Notes: a model not told the origin generated them from the sequence alone. Shown: positions 33,087 through 44,060, counted from the stretch's first letter. The stretch is 64,000 nt of DNA from Leptidea sinapis (GCF_905404315.1 NC_066273.1:9176001-9240000), one strand, 5' to 3'. Program-made: numbers and translations.

Positions 33087-34616
33087 ATGAATCTTAATAA
33101 ATCTCTACCCATGGACCAAAAGAGAAACTTCGACCATAACAAACGAGCTGCTCCCTCGGGAGCGCTTAGCCAATCCGTCCAGACCACGGCTGCTCCCACA
33201 GCGCCGAAAGAGTCTTCCTCGCTGGATCTTTCCACCCTAAAGGAAGCCATACCGGCAACTACCTTCACGGACGATGCCTGGACGCTACCCATCAGGAAGG
33301 GAGATGCCAAGCCTACATACAAGGCACCTAGCAGGACCGCACGAAACCGCGCGTGAGCCGAGGCTAGGAAAGCAAGAATAAAAGCCGCTAAAAGCAACCC
33401 CCCCAAACCCAAAGAGGTTCAGGTAGACAGCGCTACTGGAGATAAAGGCGAGCCCGCAGGCCAGCCGACTATCGAACCAGTAGCAAGCGGTAGTAAGCCC
33501 CAAAAAAGGCCACGAGGGAAACGCGCTGGCCGAAACGTTCAGGAGAGGGCGGAAGCTCGTGCTGCTTCCGGGCAAGGTCCACACCTACCCAAGGGCAGCA
33601 AAAGAGCTCGCCCGGATGACACTCTGTCACCCCGCGAGGACGTTAAACGTACGCGAACGAACCCGCGGCCCACTCCCAAAAAGGGCTCCGTAAATTACGC
33701 CGACATGTGTAAATCTAACGATTTACTAGTCGCGATCATGCATGAGCCCTTCAGGGACATAAAAGCCGAGCAAGCCCAGGCGATACAGTCGGCAATAGAG
33801 GGTGCGATAGACGCAGAAGTCTGCGCCGCCACCTCTTCCACTGATCCCTTCAGGCTGCCCAGCTTCAGAGGCAGAGCCAACCATGGTGAGGGTACTCTCA
33901 AGCTTTGGTGCGAGGACACTTACACCGTGGAATGGCTTAAGAAGACTGTCTCCAAGATCACTTCACCACTTCCACACACCAGACTCGTGGTCAAACGCCA
34001 AGCCGACATCCCTAGGAAAGTCAAGGCGACCATGATCATCCCGAGGTTTTCCAAGGACGAAAATCTTAGCATGCTGCAGACCAGATTCGCCGGGCAGAAT
34101 CCGTGGTACAACGTCCGCACTTGGAGCTTGTACCACATCCCAGAACCGGACGAAAGTGGCAGGGTGCGCATAGTCCTTGGGATACCTGAGGCAGATGTAG
34201 CTGAGCTCAAGAAGCGAGATCGCAGGGTCTCGTACAAATGCGGCTCAGTGTACGTAAATTTCCCCGAAGAGGAGGGTAAAGGCAGCGAAGCACCGAAACC
34301 AAACCCGGACGTGGCAGCGCAGCCGAAAATACCAACCTCGACCGCTCCTGAGGCGGCGCCCGACAACCGCATGGATGTCGTGCCGGAAGGAGGGCAGCAG
34401 CCCTCAGGTGCAGCCCCTGATGCTACACATCAGAAGAGGACCGACGGTGTTTCTATGACCGCCACTTGTAAAGAGGTTCGGACTCCCATAGAGACCAAAT
34501 CGCACTCCATAGACTGGTGGCAGCAAGGGGCCAGGGAAGAGGATCAGACAAAGGAGTTGGAGGACAGTCTACTGCACAGCGATGGCAGCCCAGACCGATC
34601 CACCTCCACTCCTTAA
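33087..34616 (+). pseudogene. ORF1 (RNA-binding protein) of the LOA-like LINE, one stop codon
   Basis: One continuous frame of 510 codons (stop included) broken only by TGA at 33354-33356, in a CpG-type context (C-to-T change of an Arg codon). The first 200 residues are basic and low-complexity (rich in Lys, Pro, Ala, Arg), as in nucleic-acid-binding ORF1 proteins. Residues about 207-385 form a folded domain with KLWCEDTYTVEWLKKTV, PRKVKATMIIPRFSKDE and GIPEADVAELKKRD, resembling the domain of unknown function (DUF4780 type) found in ORF1 of insect LINEs. The last 110 residues are low-complexity. No CCHC knuckle seen. Start chosen at the first ATG of the frame. Confidence 0.85.
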
Positions 34617-37600
34617 AGTCATACAAATCAACCTCCAGCACAGCTACACCGCGACGGCTAACCTGCGACGTTTGCTGGAGGGAAACACCGAGACCATAGC
34701 CCTAATCCAGGAGCCGTGGATTAGGAAAGGCAATATATGTGGTCTCAACAACATCGGAGGCAAACTTTTAACTGCTACCGAAGGTAAACCACGTTCATGT
34801 ATTTATACTCCACGACATGTAATGACCACCATTATAAATGAGCTATGTTCCAGAGATCTAACCGCTGTGAAGCTCCAGGCAGATGACCGCCTAGGCCTAT
34901 CAGACGTGGTCATAGCGTCGGTCTATTTGCCGGGGGAAGAGGAGGTACCAACACCGGAGCTCACCGCGCTAGTCAGCTACTGCGAGACAGAGAGGCTGGA
35001 ACTAATCATCTCCGCTCACTCCAACGCACATCACACCATCTGGGGCAGCCATAATACCAATAAAAGAGGTGAGGACTTACTTACATACCTTTTCTCAACT
35101 AACCTTAATATACTTAACAGGGGCTCCGAGCCTACCTACGTTACGGCGCGAGCCCCTAACTATAATCGACTTAACACTGGCAACCGACCATGTCTCTTCT
35201 CTCGTCAATGACTGGCACGTGTCAGACGAACCTTCATGCTCGGATCACAGATGGATTAGGTTCAACCTTCGCTTAAACACCAAACCTGCCCTGCCAAGGT
35301 GGAACCCGCGCAAAACGGACCGCACCAAATACGACAGCTTCGTGAGAAATGAGTTTATGGCCATTTCCCTACCAGATGATTATAACGGTACCGCAGGTAT
35401 AGAAACTCATGTAAATAACATAACTCAAACACTTATCAACAGCTATGAACAGACGTGTCCTCTTACTTCGACAAAGCCCAACTCAATCGACAAAAGTGTG
35501 TGGTGGGGTCCAGAGTTAGATAGGCTGCGCTGCAAAGTAAGGAAGCTGTTCAACAGAGCCAAAAATACTCGGGCACCAGACGACTGGGATGCATATAAAC
35601 AGGCCCAATATCGTTTCAAGAGGCGCATCCGCGAAAGGAAGAGAGAAAGCTGGAGACGCTTCTGTACTAACATTGAATCCACAAACCAAGCGGCTAAAGT
35701 AAAAAACATCCTTTCACGCGACCCAGAGCGTAATCTAGGTTGCTTGAAAAAATCTGACGGCACATACACCAAATCCGACCCCGAGACCTGCGAACTACTC
35801 CTGCAAACTCACTTCCCTGGATGCCGCATCACCAACAACCAGACGTGGGAGGAAGTGGCGTCGCAGAGCAACACACCGGATCAAACGGATTGGACCACAG
35901 CTCACAGGGTGGTAGACAAAGACAAGGTAATGTGGGCAATTAACAGCTTTCTTCCATTTAAATCAGGAGGCCTGGACGGGATCTTCCCAGGACTGCTACA
36001 ATGGAGCGGTATGGGGCCGCTAGTAGCGCATTTAACTGCAATCTATAGGGCATGCCTGGCCTACAAATACATACCGCTCCAGTGGAGGGAGGTAAAAGTG
36101 GTATTTATCCCTAAGCCCGGCAAAAGTGATTAAACAAATCCCAAATCGTACAGGCCAATCAGTCTCACATCATTTTTGTTGAAGACTCTAGAGAGACTCT
36201 GCGATAGGGATATTAGGGAAAATGCCCTCATACAAAAACCGCTACATGACAACCAACACGCCTATACTCAGGGCAGATCAACCGAATCCGCACTCTATTG
36301 CGTAACATCTCTCGCAATGAAAGGATTATCACGTAAACAATCAACCTTAGGTGCTTTTATTTATATCGAAGGCGCCTTCGACAAAACCCCTTTCACTAGC
36401 ATAGGCCGAGCGCTAGCCGCTCATGATGTAGATCCTACAATTGCCGGGTGGATAGACAGCATGTTGAGGCATAGGGCGATACGATTTACTGTGAACACCA
36501 GTACTAGATGTGTGGTGGCAACGGGCTGCCCACAAGGAGGGGTACTCTCGCCGCTGCTCTGGAACCTTGTGGTAGATGAGCTCATCACAAGGCTAAACAA
36601 AAAGAAACTGTACACGGTGGGCTATGCTGACGACCTCGCCATTCTAATAACAGGACCAGTCGAGAACGTCTTATGTAGCCTCATGAGATCTGCTTTTAAG
36701 ATTTTGGAAGAATGGTGCGCGCAACACAAACTCACAGCTAATCCGTCAAAGACGGAACTAATACTATTCACTAACAAACGCAGCCTTGGTAATCTAACAT
36801 TACCAAAGCTGTTCAACACCGAACTAAGCCTTACTAAAGAAGTTAAATACCTGGGGGTTATACTGGATAGTAAGTTGCTTTGGAACAAACACCTTGAAAA
36901 CAAGCTGGAAAAAGCATGCATCATCTTTTGGCAGTGCAGAAGACTCATAGGCAGAACCTGGGGTCTTGCTCCAAAGATAAGCAGATGGCTCTATACAGCA
37001 GTTATCAGACCAATTATCTCCTACGGAGCAATAGCGTGGTGGCCCAGGACAGAGCTTGTGACAGTACAAACCAAGCTGCAGCGTTTCCAGCGGCTGGCCT
37101 GCACAGCCATAACAGGATGCATGCGCACCACGCCTTCCTCGGCCCTTGAAACTATTCTAGGGCTAACACCACTCGACATACACTTTCAACAAGAAGCGAC
37201 AATGGCGACTCTACGTCTAAAGCTGTTGGGTGTATGGAAGAATGAAGACGGCCTAACAGATAAGCTCTGGAATAGGGTAACAAAGGATTATCCACTCTGT
37301 GAGGCACCATGTGATAAGATAACTAAAACAAATACCTTCCATAAAAACTATCACATACAGCTATATGAGAAAGATGCTGACCAGTCAGGTGTAAACAAAC
37401 TAAGAATTTACACACACGGCTCGAAAATGGCTACTGGAACTGGTGCCGGCATATTCTCACAGGAACTAAACATACACATTTCCATACCCTTGGGCACACA
37501 CAGCTCCATCTTCCAATGTGAGTGCGTAGCCATCAAGGAAGCCGCCAGCGCTATATTAAGAAGAAAGGTACATGGCCACAACATCAGATTTCTTTCTGAC

Positions 37601-38227
37601 AGTATGGCGGTACTAACAGCGCTGAAGGGTACCACACACAACTCAGCACTAATACACGAATGTCACCAAACCCTGGAGCAAGTTGCCTCTTATAACCAGG
37701 TAACTCTGCAATGGATCAATGGACATAGTGGTTCGTTGGGTAATGATGCAGCGGATGAGCTTGCAAGGCGGGCATCGGCAAATACAGTGTCTGGTCCATT
37801 GCCACTTCTGCCACTGCCCTTCAGCCAAATGCGCTCATGGATACGCTCTCTCACCAACGACCTACACAACACCCGATGGATGAATGTCTCAAGCTGTAGA
37901 CAGTCGAAGGTGGCGATACCTGCACTATCGCCCAAACTGACACGTAGACTTATGAGCCTCAACAGACATGTCATCCGTATAATGGTGGGCACCCTAACGG
38001 GTCACACATCACTAAACAAACACCTTTTCACAATCGGCGTAACGGACAGCCCTCAGTGCAGAGGTTGTCTGACCGAAGACGAAACGGTCGCTCACGTAAT
38101 CCTGGAATGCGCGGGAGTGGCCAACCAACGGGCAAAAACCTTAACCAATACAAGGTCGCTCCAAGAAGTCTGTGAACACCCCAGGAATGTTCTGAACTTC
38201 TGGAAGGAGCTGGGCTGGTTGGAGTAA
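34582..38227 (+). pseudogene. ORF2 (endonuclease, reverse transcriptase, RNase H) of the LOA-like LINE
   Basis: Broken by one frameshift near 35150 and one TAA at 36131-36133; otherwise open to the stop at 38227. Endonuclease: VIQINLQH (Asn 17), LIQEPW (Glu 44), IASVYLP, then SAHSNAHH where Asp is expected at 35017-35019 (His found), and SDHRWI. Polymerase: SGGLDGIFPGLL, motif A reads FIYIEGAFDKT with Tyr (36362-36364) in place of the catalytic Asp, GCPQGGVLSPLLWN, GYADDLAI intact (36623-36634). RNase H: YTHGSK with His (37415-37417) where Asp is usual; the later Glu (QCECVAI), Asp (FLSDSM) and Asp (AADELAR) are present. CRGC...H...C knuckle near 38056-38110. Starts 35 bp inside ORF1, suggesting reinitiation or frameshift translation in the live family. 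Confidence 0.9.
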
Positions 38228-38298
38228 CCGGCCATTACTGCACGCAAAATGGACCCATGCTAGTGGTTTAATTGCGGAAACAGGAGCCCTATACCATA

Positions 38299-38312
38299 TA
38301 TACTTTCAGCAG
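38299..38312 (+). repeat. 14-bp target-site duplication, 3' side of the LOA-like LINE
   Basis: Second copy of TATACTTTCAGCAG. Palindrome sequence resumes without loss after it (AGAGTCAAGTGGTCGC). Confidence 0.92.
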
Positions 38313-38343
38313 AGAGTCAAGTGGTCGCTGTTTTGTTCTCTAG
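38313..38343. repeat. inner end of the palindrome's left arm
   Basis: With the target duplication, 38299-38343 is an exact reverse complement of 38571-38615 (45 bases, CTAGAGAACAAAACAGCGAC onward). Confidence 0.92.
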
Positions 38344-38570
38344 CGGCCGTTTTCAATAATCTATCAACCCTTAGTTTAACTTACGGATACATTGCTGTCA
38401 CTGTTTAATGACAAGATCTTATCTATCCATAGTTATGTCCAATAAAGATATTCTATAAAGTCACATGCTTTATGTCGCTAGGTTATTGAAATGTAAGTAA
38501 GCGTAAAAGGATAGATTTGTCTATCTATAGTAAGTTAAACTAAGGATAGATAGGATATTGAAAACGGCCG
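38344..38570 (+). mobile_element. MITE M5 at the centre of the palindrome
   Basis: 227 bp with inverted ends: CGGCCGTTTTCAATAATCTA and, reversed, CGGCCGTTTTCAATATCCTA; matching continues with changes to CCTTAGTTTAACTTAC. No coding capacity. Flanks are CTAG on both sides, but as the flanks are mirror images a target duplication cannot be judged. Confidence 0.88.
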
Positions 38571-39138
38571 CTAGAGAACAAAACAGCGACCACTTGACTC
38601 TCTGCTGAAAGTATAATGTTTATATCCAATAAATTTTATTTAAATAATAAGGCTCATATGCAAACTATAAACCATGATTCTGTGGTATAAAATAAATAAA
38701 TTTAAAAATGTTCATTAAAACGTATTTTTTGTTTTATTGTAACTTTTAGGCTTATAAATAAATATTAATTAATATGACACCATAAATATCTATGCCTACT
38801 CGGTAATAATAATTATTAAACTAAAACATCTTTTAAAATTGAAATATTCAATGTCAGCAATTTCAAAATATCTTAATTTAGTAGCCGAGGCTTTCCGATA
38901 AGTTAAATGAAACTTGTATTGAGGATGTCTCGCAACTTTCCTAGATCATAAGCAAAATTATACTACAGAAAAATTATTAGTATTCGGTATTTTCTTTCAC
39001 TCATAAGAGCGAAATTAGTGTGTGTGTATTAAGGTGTGTGTGTGTGTGTGTATTTAGGCATATAATGTTTGTGTATATGTAAGCGTGCGTGACGTGGCGT
39101 GTAAAGACAATACAAGATTTTATGACGATACGTCACTC

Positions 39139-39209
39139 GAACGGTTAGTTCAGTTGGTTAGAGCACCGACACGGAACGCCGGTCGTGGGTTCGAGTCCCG
39201 ATTCGTTCA
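39139..39209 (+). ncRNA. tRNA-like sequence in right arm (family T, partial element)
   Basis: Mirror copy of 31570-31640: box A TTAGTTCAGTTGG, loop ACGGAAC, box B GGTTCGAGTCC. The flanking TIRs are damaged here by a deletion on the left and the insertion at 39210-39296 on the right. The D stem pairs well, the anticodon stem has a mismatch and the base before the anticodon is C, so a working tRNA is unlikely. Confidence 0.6.
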
Positions 39210-39237
39210 TTTTTTTCTTTTTTTTTTTTTTTTTTTA

Positions 39238-39296
39238 TGTAATAGGAGGACAAACGAGCGTACGGGTCACCTGGTGTTAAGTGATCACCGCCGTGA
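39238..39296 (-). mobile_element. very short CR1/Daphne-like LINE tail, inserted in right arm only
   Basis: Minus-strand CACTTAACACCAGGTGACCC then GCTCGTTTGTCCTCCTAT and a long A run (T run at 39211-39238). Absent from the left arm, so it inserted after the arms formed. A 60-bp insert with its A tail shows extreme 5' truncation. Confidence 0.85.
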
Positions 39297-40177
39297 TTAT
39301 TTGTGTTTCTATCGTTGAAGTGAGGGTTATCAATTTAAAAACATAACAAATTCAATAATATATTTACATAGTATTACAGTTAAGTCCCCAGTTACCCACA
39401 GAAAAGGCCATTGAGTAATATAGAAAGTAGTAAATTCAGACATAAGAGATAATTACAAGAAGAGGTTTATTAAACGCGGGCAATAAACGACGGAATAATA
39501 AAACGGGGAGAACAAATTATCTTTCTAATTGTGATGTTTAATTGCTCATCAATAAACGTTACTGTAATCACAGTATATTTTTACGCACATCTCAAAACAT
39601 GATGCTTCAAGACATTGGGCCCTAAGCTCTGTAATTTATGGTACCTACTGTTTCTTTAGGGTTGCCAAAGGAATATTTTTGTGAAAGAGTAGATTTTTTT
39701 ATTTATATTATATCGTTGGAATTGTTAACTATTATAGATGTGAGATTCAAAATTGAAATACGCAATATATATATTTATTAAAAATTAGATCATCGGTAGT
39801 AATAATAATGATAATCTGTTATGATAATTAGATAGTCGGTGTCATCCAAGATAGGTTTGTAACTAGTTCTACATACATAGTTATAGGTGAGATGTGCTTG
39901 AGTCGTGAGGAGGCGAGAGCGGGTCGCAGCGGAAGGACACCGATTCCAAAAATAACAATTATAGAATTAATTAATTAGATTGTATAAAAATACGCAATTA
40001 TTTTTGTACTTTTTAGTGCATATTATATCTATTGTTTTGGAATAATGCTTTTGAAGTCGGTTGTTTTACTGTTAAATTTTTTTTACTGAGTCACTTACGT
40101 TCTAGTATTAATTACCTTCACCAAATAGATTTTTTATAGCTCGTTTATATTCCACATTCATTTTTAAGAGGTTCAAG

Positions 40178-40370
40178 AGGTGACAAACGAGTGTACCTGA
40201 TATTAAGTGAACACCGCCCCCACATTCTCTTGCAACACCAGAGGATTTACACGAGTATTGGCGGCCTTTTAGGAAGTTGTACGCGCTTCTTGGAAACACC
40301 GCACAAGGACGCCACTCCTCTCATTCCACAGCTTGGTTGTACGCGTAAGAAAATCGTTGAAAACCGCACT
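40178..40370 (-). mobile_element. CR1/Daphne-like LINE 3' fragment crossing the palindrome's right edge
   Basis: Reverse strand reads from AACCGCACTAT..., through CTTGTGCGGTGTTTCC, AAAAGGCCGCCAATAC and CTCTGGTGTTGCAAGAG to CACTTAATATCAGGTAC. The palindrome ends within it at 40275. 40371-40641 is AT-rich without a gene. Confidence 0.82.
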
Positions 40371-40641
40371 ATTGCGATTGCTAGTTTGTTATTAACATTT
40401 AACTTAGGTCTGAGCCGAAGCCAGGTTCAGTTTATTTATTTATTTCTTATTAACAAGTTACGTATTATAAATATCATAATTCTAGTACATACATAAACTC
40501 ATTCGAGTTTTACCGTGTACAAAGTCGTCGGAATACATAGTATTACTTAAATCTAACATACAAAACAAAAATACATACAAAACTACATACAACACTACAC
40601 ACAAATATAAATTTTATAAAAAACTGTGAAATTACGTAAAA

Positions 40642-40815
40642 TTACTATGTTTCGGTCTGAAGGGCGCCGTAGCTAGTGAAATTACTGGGCAAATGAGACT
40701 TAACATCTTATGTCTCAAGGTGACGAGCACAGTTGTGATGCCGCTGCATTGTAATGGACAGGGTGTATCAATTACCATCAGTTGAACGTCTTGCTCGTCT
40801 CGTTGTCATAAAAAA
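40642..40815 (+). mobile_element. hairpin retroposon A, copy 7 (5'-truncated, internal loss)
   Basis: From TTTCGGTCTGAAGGGCGCCG to GTCATAAAAAAG. The left half of the GTGCCGCTCAG stem and its loop are deleted. Confidence 0.85.
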
Positions 40816-41369
40816 GAGGTTCAATCAACAAAATTCACCTTCAATCTTGTATCAGTCGCCAAATGTCTAACTAAAACGTGACTCTAAATTACTTACAGCG
40901 ATTATATTTCTGTTATTATACGATTATACTCTCTCCGTTCGTCAGCCCTAAAGGGCCTTAGCAAAAAGCGTCGAGTTTCAAAACGAAGCAGGTAGGGCCG
41001 TAATTACCTCATCATAAAACGAAGCGATAAAACCACGACTAAATAACTTTCATTGCAAGTTATGAGTGATATTTTTGGAATGCTCTGTATGTGTACTGCG
41101 ATACGATGTTTATTGCTCATGAAATAAATCTAGTGCAAAAACGAAATAATCCTATAAGCGCCCCCATCTGAGCAGGCTAATTTCATTAAGAATTCTTTTG
41201 ACGGCAGTTAAATTACTATCACTGCTTTACAAATAAAAATGGCACTCAGGGAGTAGTTTTGAGCTCTTTAGAAAAATATTTATGATTTACATAATCCACG
41301 CATTCTAAGGGCTTAGATAATCTGCAGTTTACTAATGAGATTTACCTACCAGTAGGTTAAGAGGACTCT
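40816..41369. other. no gene seen
   Basis: No recognised frame or repeat. Confidence 0.4.
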
Positions 41370-41530
41370 CTCCTATGCGCTGGTCAGATCAGATCAAAGC
41401 CCTAACCAATACTCCCCTCAACACATGTGAAGAGAAGAGAGAGAAGCAACAGCCAGGGATAACTGGCGTAAAATCGTTCGTCGTTCGACGTGACCACGAC
41501 TGCTCTGTCAAGAGTAATCCGACGAAGAAG
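41370..41530 (+). pseudogene. LINE C-terminal tail fragment (RWSDQIKAL type)
   Basis: The 85-residue frame opens with MRWSDQIKALTNTPLNTC and later reads VVRRDHDC. The pattern RW-DQIK...PL--C...R--W--IV-R..HDP is the closing part of an insect LINE reverse transcriptase; compare 21660-21900 on the other strand. The rest of the frame is not conserved. Confidence 0.6.
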
Positions 41531-41628
41531 ACAGTAACCTTTTTAACTAAATTTTATAAATTTTTTGATCAGTCTCAACATAAAGGAAGGTTAATCATAA
41601 TATACATACCTATCTATTTTATATTTTA

Positions 41629-41760
41629 CTAGCCGACTCGACAGATGGTTGTTCTGTTAAAATAAGGAAAAAACTCTTGCGGTTGGAATTTATGTAAAAT
41701 CCCTTCTTAGCTAACCTCTACTAAGGAATAAATCTACCAAATTTTAAGTCTACGCATTAT
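41629..41760 (+). repeat. interspersed repeat F, copy 5 (5' part)
   Basis: Starts CTAGCCGACTCGACAGATGG; tail not found. A (TTA)n run lies at 41879-41901. Confidence 0.55.
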
Positions 41761-41951
41761 TATCTTAATTTTATCTGTAATTTAATTAATATCAAATTAA
41801 ACTAAACAGTATTATGTAATTTAATTTAAGTTAAGATTGTTTGTATATCTATGGGTAATGCCTGAAAATAAAATGATTTATTATTATTATTATTATTATT
41901 ATGGTTCCAGAGATATCGTGATGAATCAATATTTAGGTGGAAATCTCTTAA

Positions 41952-42264
41952 TTTTTTTTTACTGAAAATATAGGACGACGAGAAGAGCAGGGCGTTCAGC
42001 TGATGGTAATTGATACGCCTTGCCCATTACAATACTGTGCTGCTCAGGATTTTTGAAAAACCCACAAATTCTGAGCGGCACTACAGTTGCGCTCGTCACC
42101 TTGTGACATAAGATGTTAAGTCTCATTTGCCCAGTAATTTCACCAGCTATGGCGCCCTTCAGACCGAAACACAGTAATGTTTACACTTTTGTGCTTTACG
42201 GCAGAAATAGGCGCCATTGCACCCATAATCTAGCCAGCATACTGTACAAAGGAGCCTCCCACTG
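41952..42264 (-). mobile_element. hairpin retroposon A, copy 8 (full length)
   Basis: T-rich start, GGGCGTTCAGCTGATGGTAA, both stems, and the 5' boundary CCAGTGGGAGG at 42264. The 61-residue frame at 42113-42298 is a by-product. Confidence 0.88.
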
Positions 42265-42885
42265 GTATACATATAGATTCAGAAAAAACGGAATATAACA
42301 TTTTTACAAAAAAAAAACTAATTTAAAAAATAAATAGGTTTTAATTATATTTATATATAGTTGTGTACAATTTTCTCAGATTGCTTTGGCGACTCAAGCC
42401 GAAAGAGCGTTATTTAGGCGAGCGTGATAGCTGAGTCTCATTCAATACCCAATAAAGTGCTAAAAATAAGTTTTCACTCCAAGAATGGTATGTGATTAGT
42501 TAGTGGATTCAAACTACTAGATAAAAGCAAACATATAACATAAGACCACCTTGTAGACTGTTAAGACAATGGCGTCTACAACAAGTCAAATAAGACCTTC
42601 ACAGGAAGTCGGATCGTCATCTCAATTCATCAATGCGTATAAAAAGCCTTATCTGTCCCCGGAGATATCCGATTTATGTATCAATCGTGATATTAATCTG
42701 ATATTATGTCACCATGGCTTACAATGACATGATCGTTAATAAAATAATCGAGGTTGTCGATTCTTGCCACTTTATGCTTTGGTTTGGACATATTTAGTTT
42801 TCGGTATGTTCTTCAAGCTTTTCGGTTTTTTTTTTTAATAAATTGGATTTAAATATATAACCTTAGATAATTTATATATCTCGAT
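42265..42885. other. no gene seen
   Basis: No recognised frame or repeat. Confidence 0.4.
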
Positions 42886-43072
42886 AGAGCCTCTTGCTGC
42901 TAGACAACCGATGAAAACAGGCCAGGTTTATCAGTGTGTGTGACAAACTTCACTTTGTGTTACTGTGCGTTCGTGCGTGGTATGCTCAATATAGAGGTTA
43001 ACTGTCAACCTCAATTATTTTCGACGTTTTTACAGCTGTCACTGTCTATACAGACGTATAAATGAACCAAAT
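42886..43072 (+). repeat. interspersed repeat D, copy 2
   Basis: AGCCTCTTGCTGCTAGACAA to CAGACGTATAAAT; counterpart of 10606-10862 on the other strand, about 60 bp shorter in the middle. Confidence 0.65.
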
Positions 43073-43228
43073 ACCTGTATAACGATAGTAAACTTAAAAG
43101 GCATTAGAAAGAGTGCCTTATTACTATGAAGTATTATAATGAAATTTTACATTTTTCTTACAGTATTCTCTATTAAAAACAAAATAAATAAATTATTAGG
43201 CTTTGAGGAGTGGGTTTGCTGTTGGAAA

Positions 43229-43272
43229 TGACGTCACTATACTCTCGTACATAGTGGCACGCGATGACGTCA
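43229..43272. promoter_or_regulatory. pair of TGACGTCA (CRE-type) sites
   Basis: TGACGTCA occurs at 43229-43236 and 43265-43272, 36 bp start to start. This palindrome is the classical binding site for CREB/ATF bZIP proteins. No gene start is seen nearby, so function is unproven; a third site lies near 50456. Confidence 0.35.
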
Positions 43273-43689
43273 GGCGGCCATTGAAACGAAAAATAGTATA
43301 ATTCTGAACATAATATAATCTATATTCTATACGCTCGTTGGGCGTATTAATGGAATACTTTATTCTAATAACTTTTACTAAAGAGCTGCGATGCCTACCT
43401 CCAGCATTATCACCAGATCAATACTTCGATTATCCATCCACCAGCCATCTCCCCATGAAATACTTTATCACACTTCATCAGTTTACTTCATCCCTAACGT
43501 ATTTCTTCGTAAATAAATTCCTAATAAATTCTTCCTAATAAATTCAGATGTGTATCTGAATTTATTCTTTATGGAACTTTGCTAAAAAAAAGCCTTTATC
43601 TGCAGCTGATCACAAATATCATAAATGATATTTTACTAAATATAAACTTAAATCTAAATTATCGATGTTCTGTTAAAAGCTTGTCTTGC

Positions 43690-44060
43690 AACAAAGGCCT
43701 CCTCTAAAAATGTTCACGCCTCTCTATCTCTCGCTATTTGGATCAATTTAGGCCAAGCGACTGACTCTTTTGACTTCATCTTCCCAACGTTTAGTGTGTC
43801 GCCCTTATCTTCTACTACCATCTCTTGGATACCAATCTGTTATAATTTTGTTTCAAAAAATAGATCAATACAGCAAAGAATTAGTTTATTGTTATATTAT
43901 AAATTACTATCACATCTCGTAAGGTGCTGCATCATTGCATGCGCGGCTTGTACTCGACTCTATACATCTCACCCTTGGTGTCTCGCCTAGTACCGCAATA
44001 CTGTATCTCGAAATGAGAGTTCCACATTTGTCTCCCATTTCCAACCGATCATCAAATGAG
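43690..44060 (-). mobile_element. probable RTE-like LINE 3' relic
   Basis: Text such as AAAGGCCTCCTCTAAAAATG, CTTCCCAACGTTTAGTGTGTCG and CTCTTGGATACCA resembles the reverse complement of the 3' coding and non-coding end of RTE-like insect LINEs. No clean translation. 43073-43689 and 44061-44165 hold no gene I can support. Confidence 0.4.

Larger units (their letters stand above)
32322..38298 (+). mobile_element. complete LOA-like non-LTR retrotransposon
   Basis: 5,977 bp between perfect 14-bp target duplications, from GGCGGGGGTATCGTC to CCCTATACCATA. Layout: 765-bp 5' leader, ORF1, ORF2 overlapping ORF1 by 35 bp in the +1 frame, about 70-bp 3' UTR without a poly(A) tail. ORF2 encodes AP-endonuclease, reverse transcriptase, RNase H and a CCHC knuckle; the RNase H and the ORF1 type point to the LOA clade (R1/I/LOA group sure, LOA probable). 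It sits in the left arm of the palindrome and is younger than it. The base composition is far more GC-rich than the surroundings. Confidence 0.92.
38571..40275. repeat. right arm of the large palindrome (probably the original)
   Basis: Contents mirror the left arm: (TG)n at 39018-39050, tRNA-like sequence at 39139-39209, repeat E at 39826-40066, LINE tail at 40178-40275. Differences: about 130 bp missing between the (TG)n and the tRNA-like piece, and an extra LINE tail at 39238-39296. The DNA past 40275 continues the same LINE fragment, so this side keeps the original continuity. Confidence 0.92.

Noticed and set aside
33050..34372. Minus-strand frames of 99-150 codons across the LOA-like ORF1
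   Set aside because: Antisense shadows of a GC-rich coding region; no domain recognised.
30567..40275. Palindrome as an assembly or library artefact
   Set aside because: The arms differ by scattered substitutions and indels, and each has its own later insertion (LINE with target duplications on the left, LINE tail on the right). An artefactual inverted copy would be identical.
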